The notes: generated from the letters alone by a model not told the origin. A DNA stretch of 28,560 bases from PHAA01 sp964584415 (GCA_964584415.1 CAZOZX010000016.1:1-28560), one strand, 5' to 3'; shown: positions 1 to 7,132, counted from the first letter of the stretch. Numbers and translations: made by a program.

Positions 1-1156
1 CCGACAGGGTTGCGGCCAGGATGGTAGCAATGATAGTGATTATGGTGGTGAGCGGTTTTAACAGCAAATCATAGCCTTGCTGGGCAAATACAATAAAGGC
101 TTTACTCATAGCCAGTCCCAGGCCAAATCCCAACAGGGTTCCGGCTGTACCCAGGGCCATACCCTGGAACAGGAAAACCCTCGATATGCTGGCGCTCCTG
201 ATACCGATAGCCTTGAGGATGCCAATCTCCTTGGATTTTTGTACGGCGCTGATAGCAAGCACCGAGGCTACCCCAAGGGTTACCGCCAGCAACACGAAGA
301 ACTGAATGGTGTAACTGGAACTGCTTTGACTGCGCAGGGCTGTAAGCAGCGAGGCATTACTGGTTTGCCAGCTTTCTACCTGGTAACCGGGGATGCGGGT
401 ACTCCATTCAGTTGCCAGCTGTTCTGCGCTTAGTACGTCGTATACCTGAATCTCGATAGAAGTAACTCTATCACCCGTGCCCAGCAACGCTGCTGCTTTC
501 GCCTGGTCCATAACCAGCCAGCGCTGGTTAATGGCACCAACCCCCAGATCAAAGACACCGTCTACCATTAAAATCAACGGATCCCGGCCGGAAATTTCCA
601 ACTGGAGGGGATCTCCAGCCGATATACCCAGGTCTTTAGCCAATTCGCTGCCAATCAGTACAGCACCTTCAGGAGTATGGCGGCCGCCGGCGATAATGGA
701 ATTACTGATATCATAGATGCGGTTAGCCTTCTCCAGCTCCATGCCGCGTATGAGTACGGACCGGCTGACCTGGCCGCGGCGGATCAATCCGGGACCTTCA
801 ACCACAGGAAGGGCGGTTTCGATACGATTGTCAGAGGAGAAAGCATCAACCAGATTACGCCATTCCACGATCGGACGCAGGGTATTCTGGGTAGTGTCAA
901 CCAGCAGGACATTAGTCCCGGCCAACTGTTTGGATGATTCCGCCGCGGCGTAATCGGCATTGCTGATTACAATATGGGGGGAACGTCCCACCGTCTTCTG
1001 GATAAGATCAGCCTGCAGCCCATCAATCAGGGCGCTCAGGAAGACCATAACCGCGACTCCTATACCAATACCCAGAATTATCAGTAGGGTTTGGCCCCGG
1101 TTTTCTTCCAGGAAGCGTCGGGCCAGGCTGATTTCAAAGCGAGTGCTTTTATTCAT
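1..1156 (-). CDS. ABC transporter permease, FtsX/MacB-LolE type (3' end outside window)
   Basis: Reading the minus strand from the ATG at 1156 gives an open frame of about 385 codons to the window edge with no stop. It begins MNKSTRFEISLARRFL, has a first membrane helix (about residues 22-40, LLIILGIGIGVAVMVFLSAL), then a long extracytoplasmic MacB-like domain. A second helix follows (QFFVLLAVTLGVASVLAISAV), then the cytoplasmic KSKEIGILKAIG segment typical of FtsX-family permeases, and further hydrophobic segments. Such permeases act with a separate ATPase in efflux or lipoprotein-type export. The ATG lies three bases after the stop of the upstream membrane-fusion gene, so the two are probably translationally coupled. 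The ATPase gene is not in view and would be expected beyond the left edge. Family assignment is firm; the substrate is unknown. Confidence 0.88.
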   Translation of the reverse strand, partial: MNKSTRFEISLARRFLEENRGQTLLIILGIGIGVAVMVFLSALIDGLQADLIQKTVGRSPHIVISNADYAAAESSKQLAGTNVLLVDTTQNTLRPIVEWRNLVDAFSSDNRIETALPVVEGPGLIRRGQVSRSVLIRGMELEKANRIYDISNSIIAGGRHTPEGAVLIGSELAKDLGISAGDPLQLEISGRDPLILMVDGVFDLGVGAINQRWLVMDQAKAAALLGTGDRVTSIEIQVYDVLSAEQLATEWSTRIPGYQVESWQTSNASLLTALRSQSSSSYTIQFFVLLAVTLGVASVLAISAVQKSKEIGILKAIGIRSASISRVFLFQGMALGTAGTLLGFGLGLAMSKAFIVFAQQGYDLLLKPLTTIITIIATILAATLS

Positions 1157-1159
1157 AAT

Positions 1160-2365
1160 CTATACCTTGGTGGATTGGGGAGAGATCCGTTCATTTTCTT
1201 TCCGTCCATCTGGCAGCAAGATCTTATCGTTTTCCTCCAGCCCCTGGTTGATCACCACTCCGTCGGTGGTCCTTATGCCAATCTGGAGAGGAGTAAAATG
1301 AGCCCGGCGATTAACAGCTAACCAGACCCCATTTTGACCATCCTGTACGGCCAGATATTTATCGGGAATGAGTATAGCTCCGGTCTGCACCGGACCATAT
1401 AGCTGCACCGACAATAGTTGACCGGGGTAGAGAGGGGGAGGGGAGTCAGTGAATTCCAATTCCGCAGTGAATGAGCCTTGCTCGGCATTACCTACCGGGT
1501 CGGTGTGGACTACTTGAGCCGTCCATTTGGTACCGGGTTGGTTAGTGATCCAGACCTGAGCCTGATTACCCGTCATTGCCAGGGATGTGTAACGCTGATC
1601 GGGTTGGATCTTTATCCGCAGCTCCTCCCCACCCGCAAATAACGCCACCGGGGTGCCAACCGATACCAATTCTCCGGGATTAATATATAGGTCCAACAGC
1701 TCACCATCAGTAGGAGCTGCTATTTTCAGTTGGGCCAGTAATATTTCCTTCTGGGTTAGATCCAGCTGCTTCTGTTCCAGTTCTGCTTGCAGAATCGAAA
1801 TGTTAGTACCGCCCTGCTGCAGGGACTCCATCGTGGTCCGGGCTGACCGGGCCAGTTCCTGGTTGGTTTTGAGGTTGCGTTCGGCTTGTTCCATCTCGGC
1901 CTGGCTTACGGCTCCAGCTTCAGCCAGAATTCTGGTCCGATCATATTCGCGCTGGGCCTTATCCAGGTTCATATCAGCCTGAACGCTGCTGGCCCTGGCC
2001 TCGTCAAGGCTCAAAGTTGCTGCTTTTTGCAGCTGCAATTGGGCCATCTGTACGGCTGCCGCCGCCTTATCACGATCAAGACGGGCCTGAGTATCGTCTA
2101 TCTGCACCAGCAGCTGCCCTTTGACAACCTTATCTCCCTTGTCTGCCGGGCATTCGATTACCTGACCTGAACCCTGCGACGACAAAGCCGCTTGGCGGGA
2201 AGCTACGATTTCTCCGCTCAGCAGCAGTGACGGGGTGTAGTCCTGTTTAATGGCGGTATAGGCCGGTACCGAGGCGGGCTTTAACCCCATCCACAAGGCC
2301 CATAAGGCCAGCAGGCCAATCAAACCATAAAGGAACTGTTTTCTATGTTGACTGAGAAATTCCAT
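1160..2365 (-). CDS. HlyD/MacA-family periplasmic adaptor (membrane-fusion) subunit of an ABC efflux system
   Basis: The 401-residue product has a short cytoplasmic start, one membrane anchor at about residues 12-28 (LYGLIGLLALWALWMGL), and a split biotinyl-lipoyl-like region (GEIVASRQAALSSQGSGQV...KGDKVVKGQLLVQID, about 50-92). A long alpha-helical hairpin rich in Gln, Glu and Ala follows (about 95-215), then the C-terminal beta-barrel and membrane-proximal part containing GELLDLYINPGELVSVGTPV. This order is that of RND/MacA-type adaptor proteins. In a Gram-positive-type cell it would sit on the outer face of the membrane and link to the FtsX-type permease encoded just downstream. The start at 2365 follows a GGGGTGA ribosome site. 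The gene is first in its operon, with a candidate promoter at 2489-2518. The exported substrate cannot be read from the sequence. Confidence 0.88.
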   Translation of the reverse strand: MEFLSQHRKQFLYGLIGLLALWALWMGLKPASVPAYTAIKQDYTPSLLLSGEIVASRQAALSSQGSGQVIECPADKGDKVVKGQLLVQIDDTQARLDRDKAAAAVQMAQLQLQKAATLSLDEARASSVQADMNLDKAQREYDRTRILAEAGAVSQAEMEQAERNLKTNQELARSARTTMESLQQGGTNISILQAELEQKQLDLTQKEILLAQLKIAAPTDGELLDLYINPGELVSVGTPVALFAGGEELRIKIQPDQRYTSLAMTGNQAQVWITNQPGTKWTAQVVHTDPVGNAEQGSFTAELEFTDSPPPLYPGQLLSVQLYGPVQTGAILIPDKYLAVQDGQNGVWLAVNRRAHFTPLQIGIRTTDGVVINQGLEENDKILLPDGRKENERISPQSTKV

Positions 2366-2676
2366 AACAGTTCACCCCTGCCTCTCGAAGTTGGGTTCCG
2401 GGTTATAAAAAAGTGCCTGCTCAATCATTAACCTTCTCTATTGATACAAGCACATACTCTGCTTTCCCAACGGTGTTAAATTAATCCTATTATAATTCAC
2501 CCTTGGCAGAAAGGTCAGATGATTTTTGTGACTTTTATTGACCCTAACCTATTACCCATCATTTAATCATGACGGTTAGTTCGAGTAGCAAGTGGCGTCA
2601 AATATTAGTTGGTTATCAATATGGGTATAGTGGTATTCTGATTTTAAATGAAACACCGTAATTAAGGAGGGCAACA
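2366..2676. other. 311-bp divergent intergenic region
   Basis: This AT-rich gap separates the minus-strand efflux operon from the plus-strand methyltransferase gene and should hold both promoters. On the minus strand a TATAAT with an upstream CTGACC is visible and is listed separately. On the plus strand the best -10-like element is TATAGT at 2626-2631, but no convincing -35 stands at the right distance. I see no small gene, repeat or riboswitch here. Confidence 0.5.
2489..2518 (-). promoter_or_regulatory. Candidate promoter of the efflux operon
   Basis: Read on the minus strand there is CTGACC (2513-2518), an 18-base spacer and a perfect TATAAT (2489-2494). It lies about 120 bases upstream of the adaptor start. 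The -35 matches only four of six consensus bases, so this is a moderate call. Confidence 0.4.
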
Positions 2677-3654
2677 ATGCAAGCAGACCGTTTTAGTCAA
2701 ACCGCTATAAGTGCAGCTTGTTATCGCGCGTTTCACGCCCGCTACGATGATCCCAAGATCTTTGATGATCCTCTGGCTTATGAAATGGTGGGAGAACAGG
2801 GATTCAAATCTTTTCAAGAACAGATGGTGGGGGGATTCAAGAGCGCCGCTCCGGACTTCGCCGCCTCATTTCCCGATGAAATTGCTATTTTAGGATTTAT
2901 GATGCAGGCCATGGCGGCCCCGGTTCTTACTCTCAGCCGGGCCAGTTACGAAGAAGAGGGTTTGGAGGAGGCGGTTCGCCAGGGAATAGACCAGTACGTT
3001 ATTTTAGGAGCGGGACTGGACAGCTTTGCCTGGCGCCGCCCGGACCTGATGGAACGTTTGCAGGTTTTTGAAGTTGACCACCCGGCTACTCAATCATTTA
3101 AGCTCCAGCGCCTGGCCGAATTGGGCTGGCCGCACCCGCCTGGTTTGCATTTTGTCCCCATCGATTTCAATACAGAAGATCTGGGTGACGCAATTAGATC
3201 CTCTGCCTTTGATCCGGATAGACCTGCGGTTTTCAGCTGGATGGGGGTAACCTACTACCTGCCCCGCCCGGCTTTGCTGAATACGCTCCAATCCATAGCG
3301 CGGATAGCCGCCCCGGGGAGTCAAGTTGTTTTTGATTACCTGGAACCGGATGCCTTCAACCCTGCCAAGGCCTCCCAAAGGGTGAATGTTTTGCTGATGA
3401 TGGCCCAGGGGGTGGGGGAGAACATGCAAATGGGCTTTGATCCTTTTACTATAGGCAAGGACCTGGCCGCCACCGGTTGGAATCTGGTGGAGGACTTTGG
3501 CCCTTTCGATATTGAAGCGCTTTTTTTCATTGATCGGCCCGACGACTATTATGCCTGTGAACACGCCCACTTGGTTAAAGCGGCAAGGGGATACAAAGTA
3601 TACCCCAAAAATTTCCCGGACAGCTTGGTCAAAAACCGTCCGGGAAATAAATAA
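2677..3654 (+). CDS. Class I SAM-dependent methyltransferase, LCM/TIGR00027 family
   Basis: The 325-residue protein belongs to the leucine-carboxyl-methyltransferase-like group of S-adenosylmethionine enzymes. The glycine-rich SAM motif VILGAGLDSFAWR is at residues 108-120, followed by the acidic strand FEVDHPATQ at 131-139. The N-terminal part (SACYRAFHARYDDPKIFDDPLA) is the usual family lead-in. The ATG is preceded by AAGGAGGG, which fixes the start. It stands alone between divergent and convergent neighbours. Members of this family methylate small molecules or carboxyl groups in actinobacterial and clostridial natural-product settings, but no biosynthetic genes lie nearby here, so the substrate is unknown. 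The last codons overlap an inverted repeat (3612-3647). Confidence 0.85.
   Translation: MQADRFSQTAISAACYRAFHARYDDPKIFDDPLAYEMVGEQGFKSFQEQMVGGFKSAAPDFAASFPDEIAILGFMMQAMAAPVLTLSRASYEEEGLEEAVRQGIDQYVILGAGLDSFAWRRPDLMERLQVFEVDHPATQSFKLQRLAELGWPHPPGLHFVPIDFNTEDLGDAIRSSAFDPDRPAVFSWMGVTYYLPRPALLNTLQSIARIAAPGSQVVFDYLEPDAFNPAKASQRVNVLLMMAQGVGENMQMGFDPFTIGKDLAATGWNLVEDFGPFDIEALFFIDRPDDYYACEHAHLVKAARGYKVYPKNFPDSLVKNRPGNK
3612..3647. terminator. Hairpin at the end of the methyltransferase gene
   Basis: TTTCCCGGAC (3612-3621) and GTCCGGGAAA (3638-3647) form a perfect 10-bp stem with a 16-base loop, entirely within the last codons of the methyltransferase. No U-tract follows on either strand, so it is either a weak intrinsic terminator between convergent genes or a 3'-end stabiliser. 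Confidence 0.4.
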
Positions 3655-3680
3655 ATTAACATAAAATTTTGCTTCCAATT

Positions 3681-3812
3681 TTAGGTTTTGTTTTTGGTGT
3701 TTCGGGCCATGGTGATGGCCAGTTGATAATCCAGTTCTGATCCGCTGGTAATTTTAAATGAGGGCACTGCGGTCCCGGTTTTCTTTAACACGTCTATTTC
3801 AGTTTTATCCAT
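3681..3812 (-). CDS. Small hypothetical protein, 43 residues
   Basis: A minus-strand ATG at 3812 opens a 43-codon frame (start MDKTEIDVLKKTG, end MARNTKNKT) closed by TAA at 3681-3683. The main support is a perfect AAGGAGGT ribosome site nine bases upstream, as good as any in the window. The product is soluble-looking, with no membrane helix, cysteine or recognisable motif. It is convergent with the methyltransferase, whose stop is 26 bases away. I do not recognise a family. It could be a short regulatory or sporulation-associated peptide, but nothing in the sequence demonstrates that. Confidence 0.6.
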   Translation of the reverse strand: MDKTEIDVLKKTGTAVPSFKITSGSELDYQLAITMARNTKNKT

Positions 3813-4055
3813 CCTGAACACCTCCTTAGCTTAGTTTTCGGCGCATTCATGATTTTATAAGTAAAAACAATATCCCTAAATGTCAATTAGAATCAAAAGT
3901 ACATAAATATTACTAATCGATATATTGACTATAAATTTATATATTTGGGATCAAATAATCAGGTGTGCCTTTTGCATCCAAACGGAAATACCAATCATAA
4001 TAGCTCCGCCGTGAGGGAAAAATAAAATTGGACTAAATTATAAAGGAGGTTTTTT

Positions 4056-4595
4056 ATGGGTTGGTTTACTGATATGTTTGCACCCCGGGATGATAAAGTC
4101 AAAGATAAAGATGATCACAGAGGTGAAAGCCGCGAAGTAGACGAAAAGACTGTGAAATTACGGAAGGAAGAGCTGGATATAGCTAAAAACCGGGTAGATA
4201 TCGGTAAGGTTGAGGTCGGCAAAGAGATAATTGAAGAACAACAGACGGTGCACATTCCGGTAACCCATGAAGAGGTTGTCATCGAGCGTAAAACCATCAA
4301 CGAACCTAGTGATCGGCCAATCGAAGCACGGGATGATGATCATTTCACTCTTTCAGTAGGTGAGGATAAGATCGATGTGGGCAAGCATACGATGGTTACC
4401 GGCGAAATAATCGCCCGAAAGCGTGCGGTTGAAGAGAACCGTGACATTACCGAGACGGTCAGGCACGAAGAGGCACGTATCAACAAAGAAGGCGGAGCCA
4501 ATGTAGTTGACAGCCAGCTTTCGGCCAGCACGGATGATCAGCTGGCCCCGATACCTGAACCGGATGCTATGGAAGATTCTGATCAGTTGGGTTAA
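4056..4595 (+). CDS. DUF2382 (YsnF/AvaK) stress-response protein
   Basis: The 179-residue, highly charged soluble protein carries the DUF2382 domain, with two related segments: about residues 33-86 (EKTVKLRKEELDIAKNRVDIGKVEVGKE..., then VHIPVTHEEVVIERKTI) and about 95-142 (FTLSVGEDKIDVGKHTMVTGE..., then ENRDITETVRHEEA). Known relatives include B. subtilis YsnF, linked to general stress, and cyanobacterial AvaK of akinetes; the biochemical role is not established. The short N-terminal segment MGWFTDMFAPRDD is typical of small members. The start is set by AAAGGAGG eight bases upstream. A second, shorter DUF2382 gene follows 56 bases after the stop, so the two are probably co-transcribed through an intervening hairpin. 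Confidence 0.82.
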   Translation: MGWFTDMFAPRDDKVKDKDDHRGESREVDEKTVKLRKEELDIAKNRVDIGKVEVGKEIIEEQQTVHIPVTHEEVVIERKTINEPSDRPIEARDDDHFTLSVGEDKIDVGKHTMVTGEIIARKRAVEENRDITETVRHEEARINKEGGANVVDSQLSASTDDQLAPIPEPDAMEDSDQLG

Positions 4596-4607
4596 ACTTG
4601 AATTTCT

Positions 4608-4636
4608 AAACACCTCACAATTTTTGTGAGGTGTTT
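4608..4636 (+). terminator. Strong intercistronic hairpin between the two YsnF-like genes
   Basis: AAACACCTCACAA (4608-4620) and TTGTGAGGTGTTT (4624-4636) form a perfect 13-bp stem closed by a three-base loop. Only TTT, inside the stem, and then AAGTAG follow, so the U-tract is poor. The 3' arm contains GAGGTG, which resembles a ribosome site for the GTG at 4643. It may attenuate transcription, mask the ribosome site, or both. Confidence 0.6.
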
Positions 4637-4651
4637 AAGTAGGTGGATCAT

Positions 4652-5044
4652 ATGGAGGAATCCAACCACAGGCTTGAGATTAAGGAAGAGGGCGCCGATA
4701 TAAAAACCAGATTTATTCCAACCAAAGAGGTAGCTTGGCATGAGGAAGTCATTACTGAAACCAGAACCATAACCGTGCCGGTTAAACGTGAGGAACTGGT
4801 GGTAGAAACAAGGTATTTTATGCCCGATTCCGATGGAGAGCTGATAAAGACTGAGATCGAGCGGTTTCCGCTCCGTGAAGAACACGTTGAAATTAATATG
4901 GTTCCCTTTCAAATACAGGAAATTAGTATCTATAAACAGCCGGTTAGGAGCCGCCGCCAGATCAAGACCATCCTGCAAAAAGAGGTTCTCGCAGTAAAGA
5001 CGACAGGTCAAGGGCCAGAAATAGAAATTATTGATATAGACTAA
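4652..5044 (+). CDS. Second DUF2382 (YsnF/AvaK)-like protein
   Basis: This 130-residue protein (133 if the in-frame GTG at 4643 is used) has the charged beta-strand pattern of DUF2382: KEVAWHEEVITETRTITVPVKREELVVETRYF, then a second half with FPLREEHVEINMVPFQIQEISIYKQPV. I prefer the ATG at 4652 because AGGTGG (4641-4646) stands five bases upstream. The alternative GTG would rely on GAGGTG buried in the preceding hairpin. It forms a tandem pair with the gene upstream and ends at a strong bidirectional terminator. Sequence similarity to the first copy is low, so this is either an old duplication or two members recruited separately. Function beyond stress association is unknown. Confidence 0.75.
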   Translation: MEESNHRLEIKEEGADIKTRFIPTKEVAWHEEVITETRTITVPVKREELVVETRYFMPDSDGELIKTEIERFPLREEHVEINMVPFQIQEISIYKQPVRSRRQIKTILQKEVLAVKTTGQGPEIEIIDID

Positions 5045-5054
5045 AAAATATAGA

Positions 5055-5084
5055 AAAAAGCGGGCGATTTAAAGCCCGCTTTTT
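5055..5084. terminator. Bidirectional rho-independent terminator
   Basis: AAAAAGCGGGC (5055-5065) and GCCCGCTTTTT (5074-5084) form an 11-bp stem with an eight-base loop and a T-run on both strands. It serves the YsnF pair from the left and the small membrane gene from the right. The core stem is the same as that of the terminator after ilvD (28191-28218). Confidence 0.85.
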
Positions 5085-5107
5085 GTATGGCATTTTTACG
5101 AAACTGA

Positions 5108-5323
5108 CTACTTTATAAAATATAAAGCTAAGGCAACGGCGCCAGCAGCGATGGCTACCCAGTTAAGCTTCTGCTCAACCGGGGTTGCGGTTGAATCTGC
5201 TGTTTTAGCTGTGTACTGTCCGAATCCTCCCAACACTATAGCTGCTATCCCCATTACCAGGGGCTGCCAGAAGAAACCTGCCAGACCTGCGATAATACCA
5301 ACAATCGCCAGCCATTTAGTCAT
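5108..5323 (-). CDS. Small two-helix membrane protein, 71 residues
   Basis: The frame can be extended to 5362, but the ATG at 5323 has AGGAGG six bases upstream and gives MTKWLAIVGIIAGLAGFF, a natural membrane start. Two hydrophobic segments run from about residues 5-42 (split by a Gly-rich turn, LGGFGQY) and about 52-69 (VAIAAGAVALALYFI), with a short Ala/Thr-rich polar linker between them. Small proteins of this kind are frequent near stress genes in Firmicutes, but I do not recognise a named family. It converges on the YsnF pair and shares their terminator. Confidence 0.65.
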   Translation of the reverse strand: MTKWLAIVGIIAGLAGFFWQPLVMGIAAIVLGGFGQYTAKTADSTATPVEQKLNWVAIAAGAVALALYFIK

Positions 5324-5495
5324 AGTTAAACCTCCTTCACATAATATTTCGCCACCATACAAAAAGGGTCTATTCTAGTTATATTCCGGTCACGACAAGA
5401 TATGACAAATTGTATCCAACCGAGCCTTGAGGTATGGAGATACCTATAAGATCCGGAATTTCCACAATATTCATGCTTAATCAATTATTTTCAGA

Positions 5496-5501
5496 TATAA
5501 T
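5496..5501 (+). promoter_or_regulatory. Candidate -10 of the phaJ-like gene
   Basis: A perfect TATAAT lies 42 bases before the chosen start. No clear -35 is visible 16-18 bases upstream (the hexamer there is ATGCTT). Upstream, an AGGTAT/ATACCT hairpin (from about 5430) and a widely spaced ATTCCGG/CCGGAAT pair (5383-5389 and 5453-5459) could be regulatory. Confidence 0.35.
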
Positions 5502-5542
5502 ATATGAGAAAAAATATGAGAAAGCAGGAGGGAGAAGGCTTT

Positions 5543-5965
5543 ATGCTTGGTAAAACAATTGAGGAAATAAATATAGGAGATACGGCTTCTTTTACAAAAA
5601 CCGTAACCGAATATGACGTCTATTCTATTGCCGGTGTAACCGGGGATTTCAATCCAGCCCATATTAATGCCGAATATGCCAGTGAGACCAGTTTCCATAA
5701 GCGAATCGCCCATGGCATACTTTCAATCGGCTTTATATCTAATGTTTTAGGGACTCAGCTACCTGGTCCCGGCTCAATCTATATCCATCAATCCTGCGAT
5801 TTCCGCCGACCTATTTTCATTGAGGATACCATCACTGCGGTTGTGGAGGTTACCAAAAAAGATGAAGAGAAAAATCGGGTCTGGCTCCGCACTTACTGCA
5901 CCAACCAAAAACATGAGATCGTGGTTGAAGGCGAAGCCATAATGATGCCGGTCCGCAAAAAATAA
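5543..5965 (+). CDS. phaJ: MaoC-like (R)-specific enoyl-CoA hydratase, PhaJ type
   Basis: The 140-residue hot-dog-fold enzyme hydrates trans-2-enoyl-CoA to (R)-3-hydroxyacyl-CoA, the step that feeds beta-oxidation intermediates into polyhydroxyalkanoate synthesis. The hydratase-2 motif is intact: GDFNPAHIN with catalytic Asp35 and His40, then AHGILSIGFISNVLGTQLPGPG, matching single-domain PhaJ proteins in both length and spacing. I chose the ATG at 5543 over the in-frame 5504 because AGGAGGGAGAAGG lies just upstream of it and the extra 13 residues are not family-like. The phasin-like gene follows 132 bases downstream with its own promoter. A role in PHA storage is inferred from the motif plus this neighbour; no PHA synthase is in the window. 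A related role in fatty-acid metabolism is possible. Confidence 0.85.
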   Translation: MLGKTIEEINIGDTASFTKTVTEYDVYSIAGVTGDFNPAHINAEYASETSFHKRIAHGILSIGFISNVLGTQLPGPGSIYIHQSCDFRRPIFIEDTITAVVEVTKKDEEKNRVWLRTYCTNQKHEIVVEGEAIMMPVRKK

Positions 5966-6006
5966 CTTACCGATTGAGCTCAAAAGCCCTAGCCAAGGCG
6001 ATTTCC

Positions 6007-6036
6007 TTGACATGGAATATGCTTCCATGCTAACAT
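6007..6036 (+). promoter_or_regulatory. Promoter of the phasin-like gene with operator-like dyad in the spacer
   Basis: TTGACA (6007-6012), an 18-base spacer and TAACAT (6031-6036) make a good sigma-A-type promoter about 60 bases before the GTG start. Across the spacer runs a perfect inverted repeat, CATGGAA (6011-6017) and TTCCATG (6023-6029), centred on five bases. A protein bound there would block RNA polymerase, so it is a candidate operator. Confidence 0.6.
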
Positions 6037-6097
6037 GATATTTGTGCTATCCCGACGGATGTTTGTAAGAATAATACAAATGTTAGGAGGATAAAAA

Positions 6098-6919
6098 GTG
6101 TTTGATACCAAGGACAATTTAGCCAAGAGCTTTAAACTGATGGAAGAATCAATGGAGAAGATATGGGACTTCTGGGGCATGAGCATGAAGAATCTTACCG
6201 CCACCCAGGAGCAGATTGAGGCCATGACCAGAAAACAAATGGATCAAAGCCGGGTTGCTTTGGAGGAAATGGCCAAGTATGAGGAAGAACTGAACAGACA
6301 AATCCGCGGCAACCAGGAGCAAATCCAAAAGATGGCGGAAACTGCTTTAGGCAGCACCTATGAGCAGGTTCATAAGGTTAACCAGCAATTGTTTGCCGAC
6401 CTAAACAATCAGATCGAGGAACTGAGCAAGCAGTTGCGTAAGAATAAGGATCAGTCCAAGAAGATGATCGAGGACCTGGTGGCCAAAACCTATTCACAGT
6501 CGGAGAAAGCCCGCCAGGATATGGTTTCGGGATTAACCGCCCAGGTGTCCGACCTTACCAAACAGGTGCAGGGCAATCAAGCCCAGGTGCAGCGGATGGT
6601 CAAGGATGTGGTTATGAATACTTATGAACAGGGGGAAAAGGCCAATAAGGCCTTGCTCTCGGGTCTGTCTGGGCAGGTTGCCGACTTGACCAAACGGATC
6701 AAGAGCAACCAGACCCAGGTTCAGAAGATGGTCCAGGACGCGGTCATGAACACCTTTGGTGAAGCCAACAAGGCCAATCAAAATGTGATAGCCAACCTGA
6801 CCGCGCAGGTAGAGGATCTATCCACAAAAATGCTTGATCTGACCAAGCAATACCAGAACCTGACTAAAAAAGCGGAAGTAAAGACCCCGGCCGCCAAGAA
6901 GGCCGAGGCCCCCAAATAA
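6098..6919 (+). CDS. Phasin-like coiled-coil protein with four 44-residue repeats
   Basis: The start is GTG at 6098, with AGGAGG seven bases upstream. The 273-residue product begins with a phasin-like segment (FKLMEESMEKIWDFWGMSMKN). Four tandem 44-residue helical repeats follow at 63-106, 107-150, 151-194 and 195-238, each built as (E/S/A)-D/E-L-x-(K/R)-(Q/R)-x5-(Q/K)-x-Q-x2-(K/R)-M-x10-(Y/F)-x13-L-x2-Q-(V/I). After a partial fifth repeat comes a Lys/Ala/Pro tail (AAKKAEAPK). Residues are amphipathic and Gln-, Lys- and Asn-rich, with no cysteine. The length of 44, four times eleven, suggests hendecad coiled coils that could coat a granule surface. The adjacent PhaJ-like enzyme supports a PHA-granule role. 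The basic tail resembles those of PhaF-type phasins that bind DNA, but that activity is inferred. An unrelated coiled-coil scaffold is the alternative. Confidence 0.75.
   Translation: MFDTKDNLAKSFKLMEESMEKIWDFWGMSMKNLTATQEQIEAMTRKQMDQSRVALEEMAKYEEELNRQIRGNQEQIQKMAETALGSTYEQVHKVNQQLFADLNNQIEELSKQLRKNKDQSKKMIEDLVAKTYSQSEKARQDMVSGLTAQVSDLTKQVQGNQAQVQRMVKDVVMNTYEQGEKANKALLSGLSGQVADLTKRIKSNQTQVQKMVQDAVMNTFGEANKANQNVIANLTAQVEDLSTKMLDLTKQYQNLTKKAEVKTPAAKKAEAPK
6284..6811 (+). repeat. Four tandem 132-bp coding repeats
   Basis: Four head-to-tail units of exactly 132 bp encode the 44-residue repeats of the phasin-like protein, with no insertion or deletion between units. Units 3 and 4 are the most alike (for example the shared M-N-T(Y/F) and (A/V)DLTK segments), which points to recent unit duplication. 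Confidence 0.8.
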
Positions 6920-6972
6920 ACCGACAATAATTAAAAATTAGGTGTGTTTGTGATCCGTTTGGACGATAGCGC

Positions 6973-7002
6973 TTAAGGGCCCATCTTAGGATGGGCCCTT
7001 AA
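6973..7002 (+). terminator. Hairpin terminator of the phasin-like gene
   Basis: TTAAGGGCCCAT (6973-6984) and ATGGGCCCTTAA (6991-7002) form a perfect 12-bp stem with a six-base loop, 54 bases after the stop. The T-run after it is short, but its stability and position make it the likely end of the transcript. Confidence 0.6.
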
Positions 7003-7008
7003 ATCGTT

Positions 7009-7112
7009 AAAAAAGGCCGATAGCTGCGTTAAAAGGAGTGCCCATTCGATCGACGTACCTTAAGTACGCCTCACTCCAGGGCCTTCCTTTAGCCTTTCTC
7101 TCCGCCTTTTTT
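7009..7112. repeat. Long imperfect palindrome between convergent genes
   Basis: The outer arms AAAAAAGGC (7009-7017) and GCCTTTTTT (7104-7112) are complementary. Inside them lie GGAGTG/CACTCC (7035-7040, 7072-7077) and, at the centre, CGTAC/GTACG (7054-7058, 7064-7068). The roughly 104-bp element folds on either strand and ends in six Ts on both, so it can act as a bidirectional terminator for the phasin side and the glycan cluster. Its size and nested arms look like a dispersed intergenic repeat rather than a plain terminator. Confidence 0.55.
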
Positions 7113-7132
7113 GATCGATCTGCTAGTTTTCT

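Noticed and set aside
4592..5011. Minus-strand 139-codon open frame opposite the second YsnF-like gene.
   Set aside because: It is a shadow of the plus-strand DUF2382 gene; composition and ribosome site do not support it.
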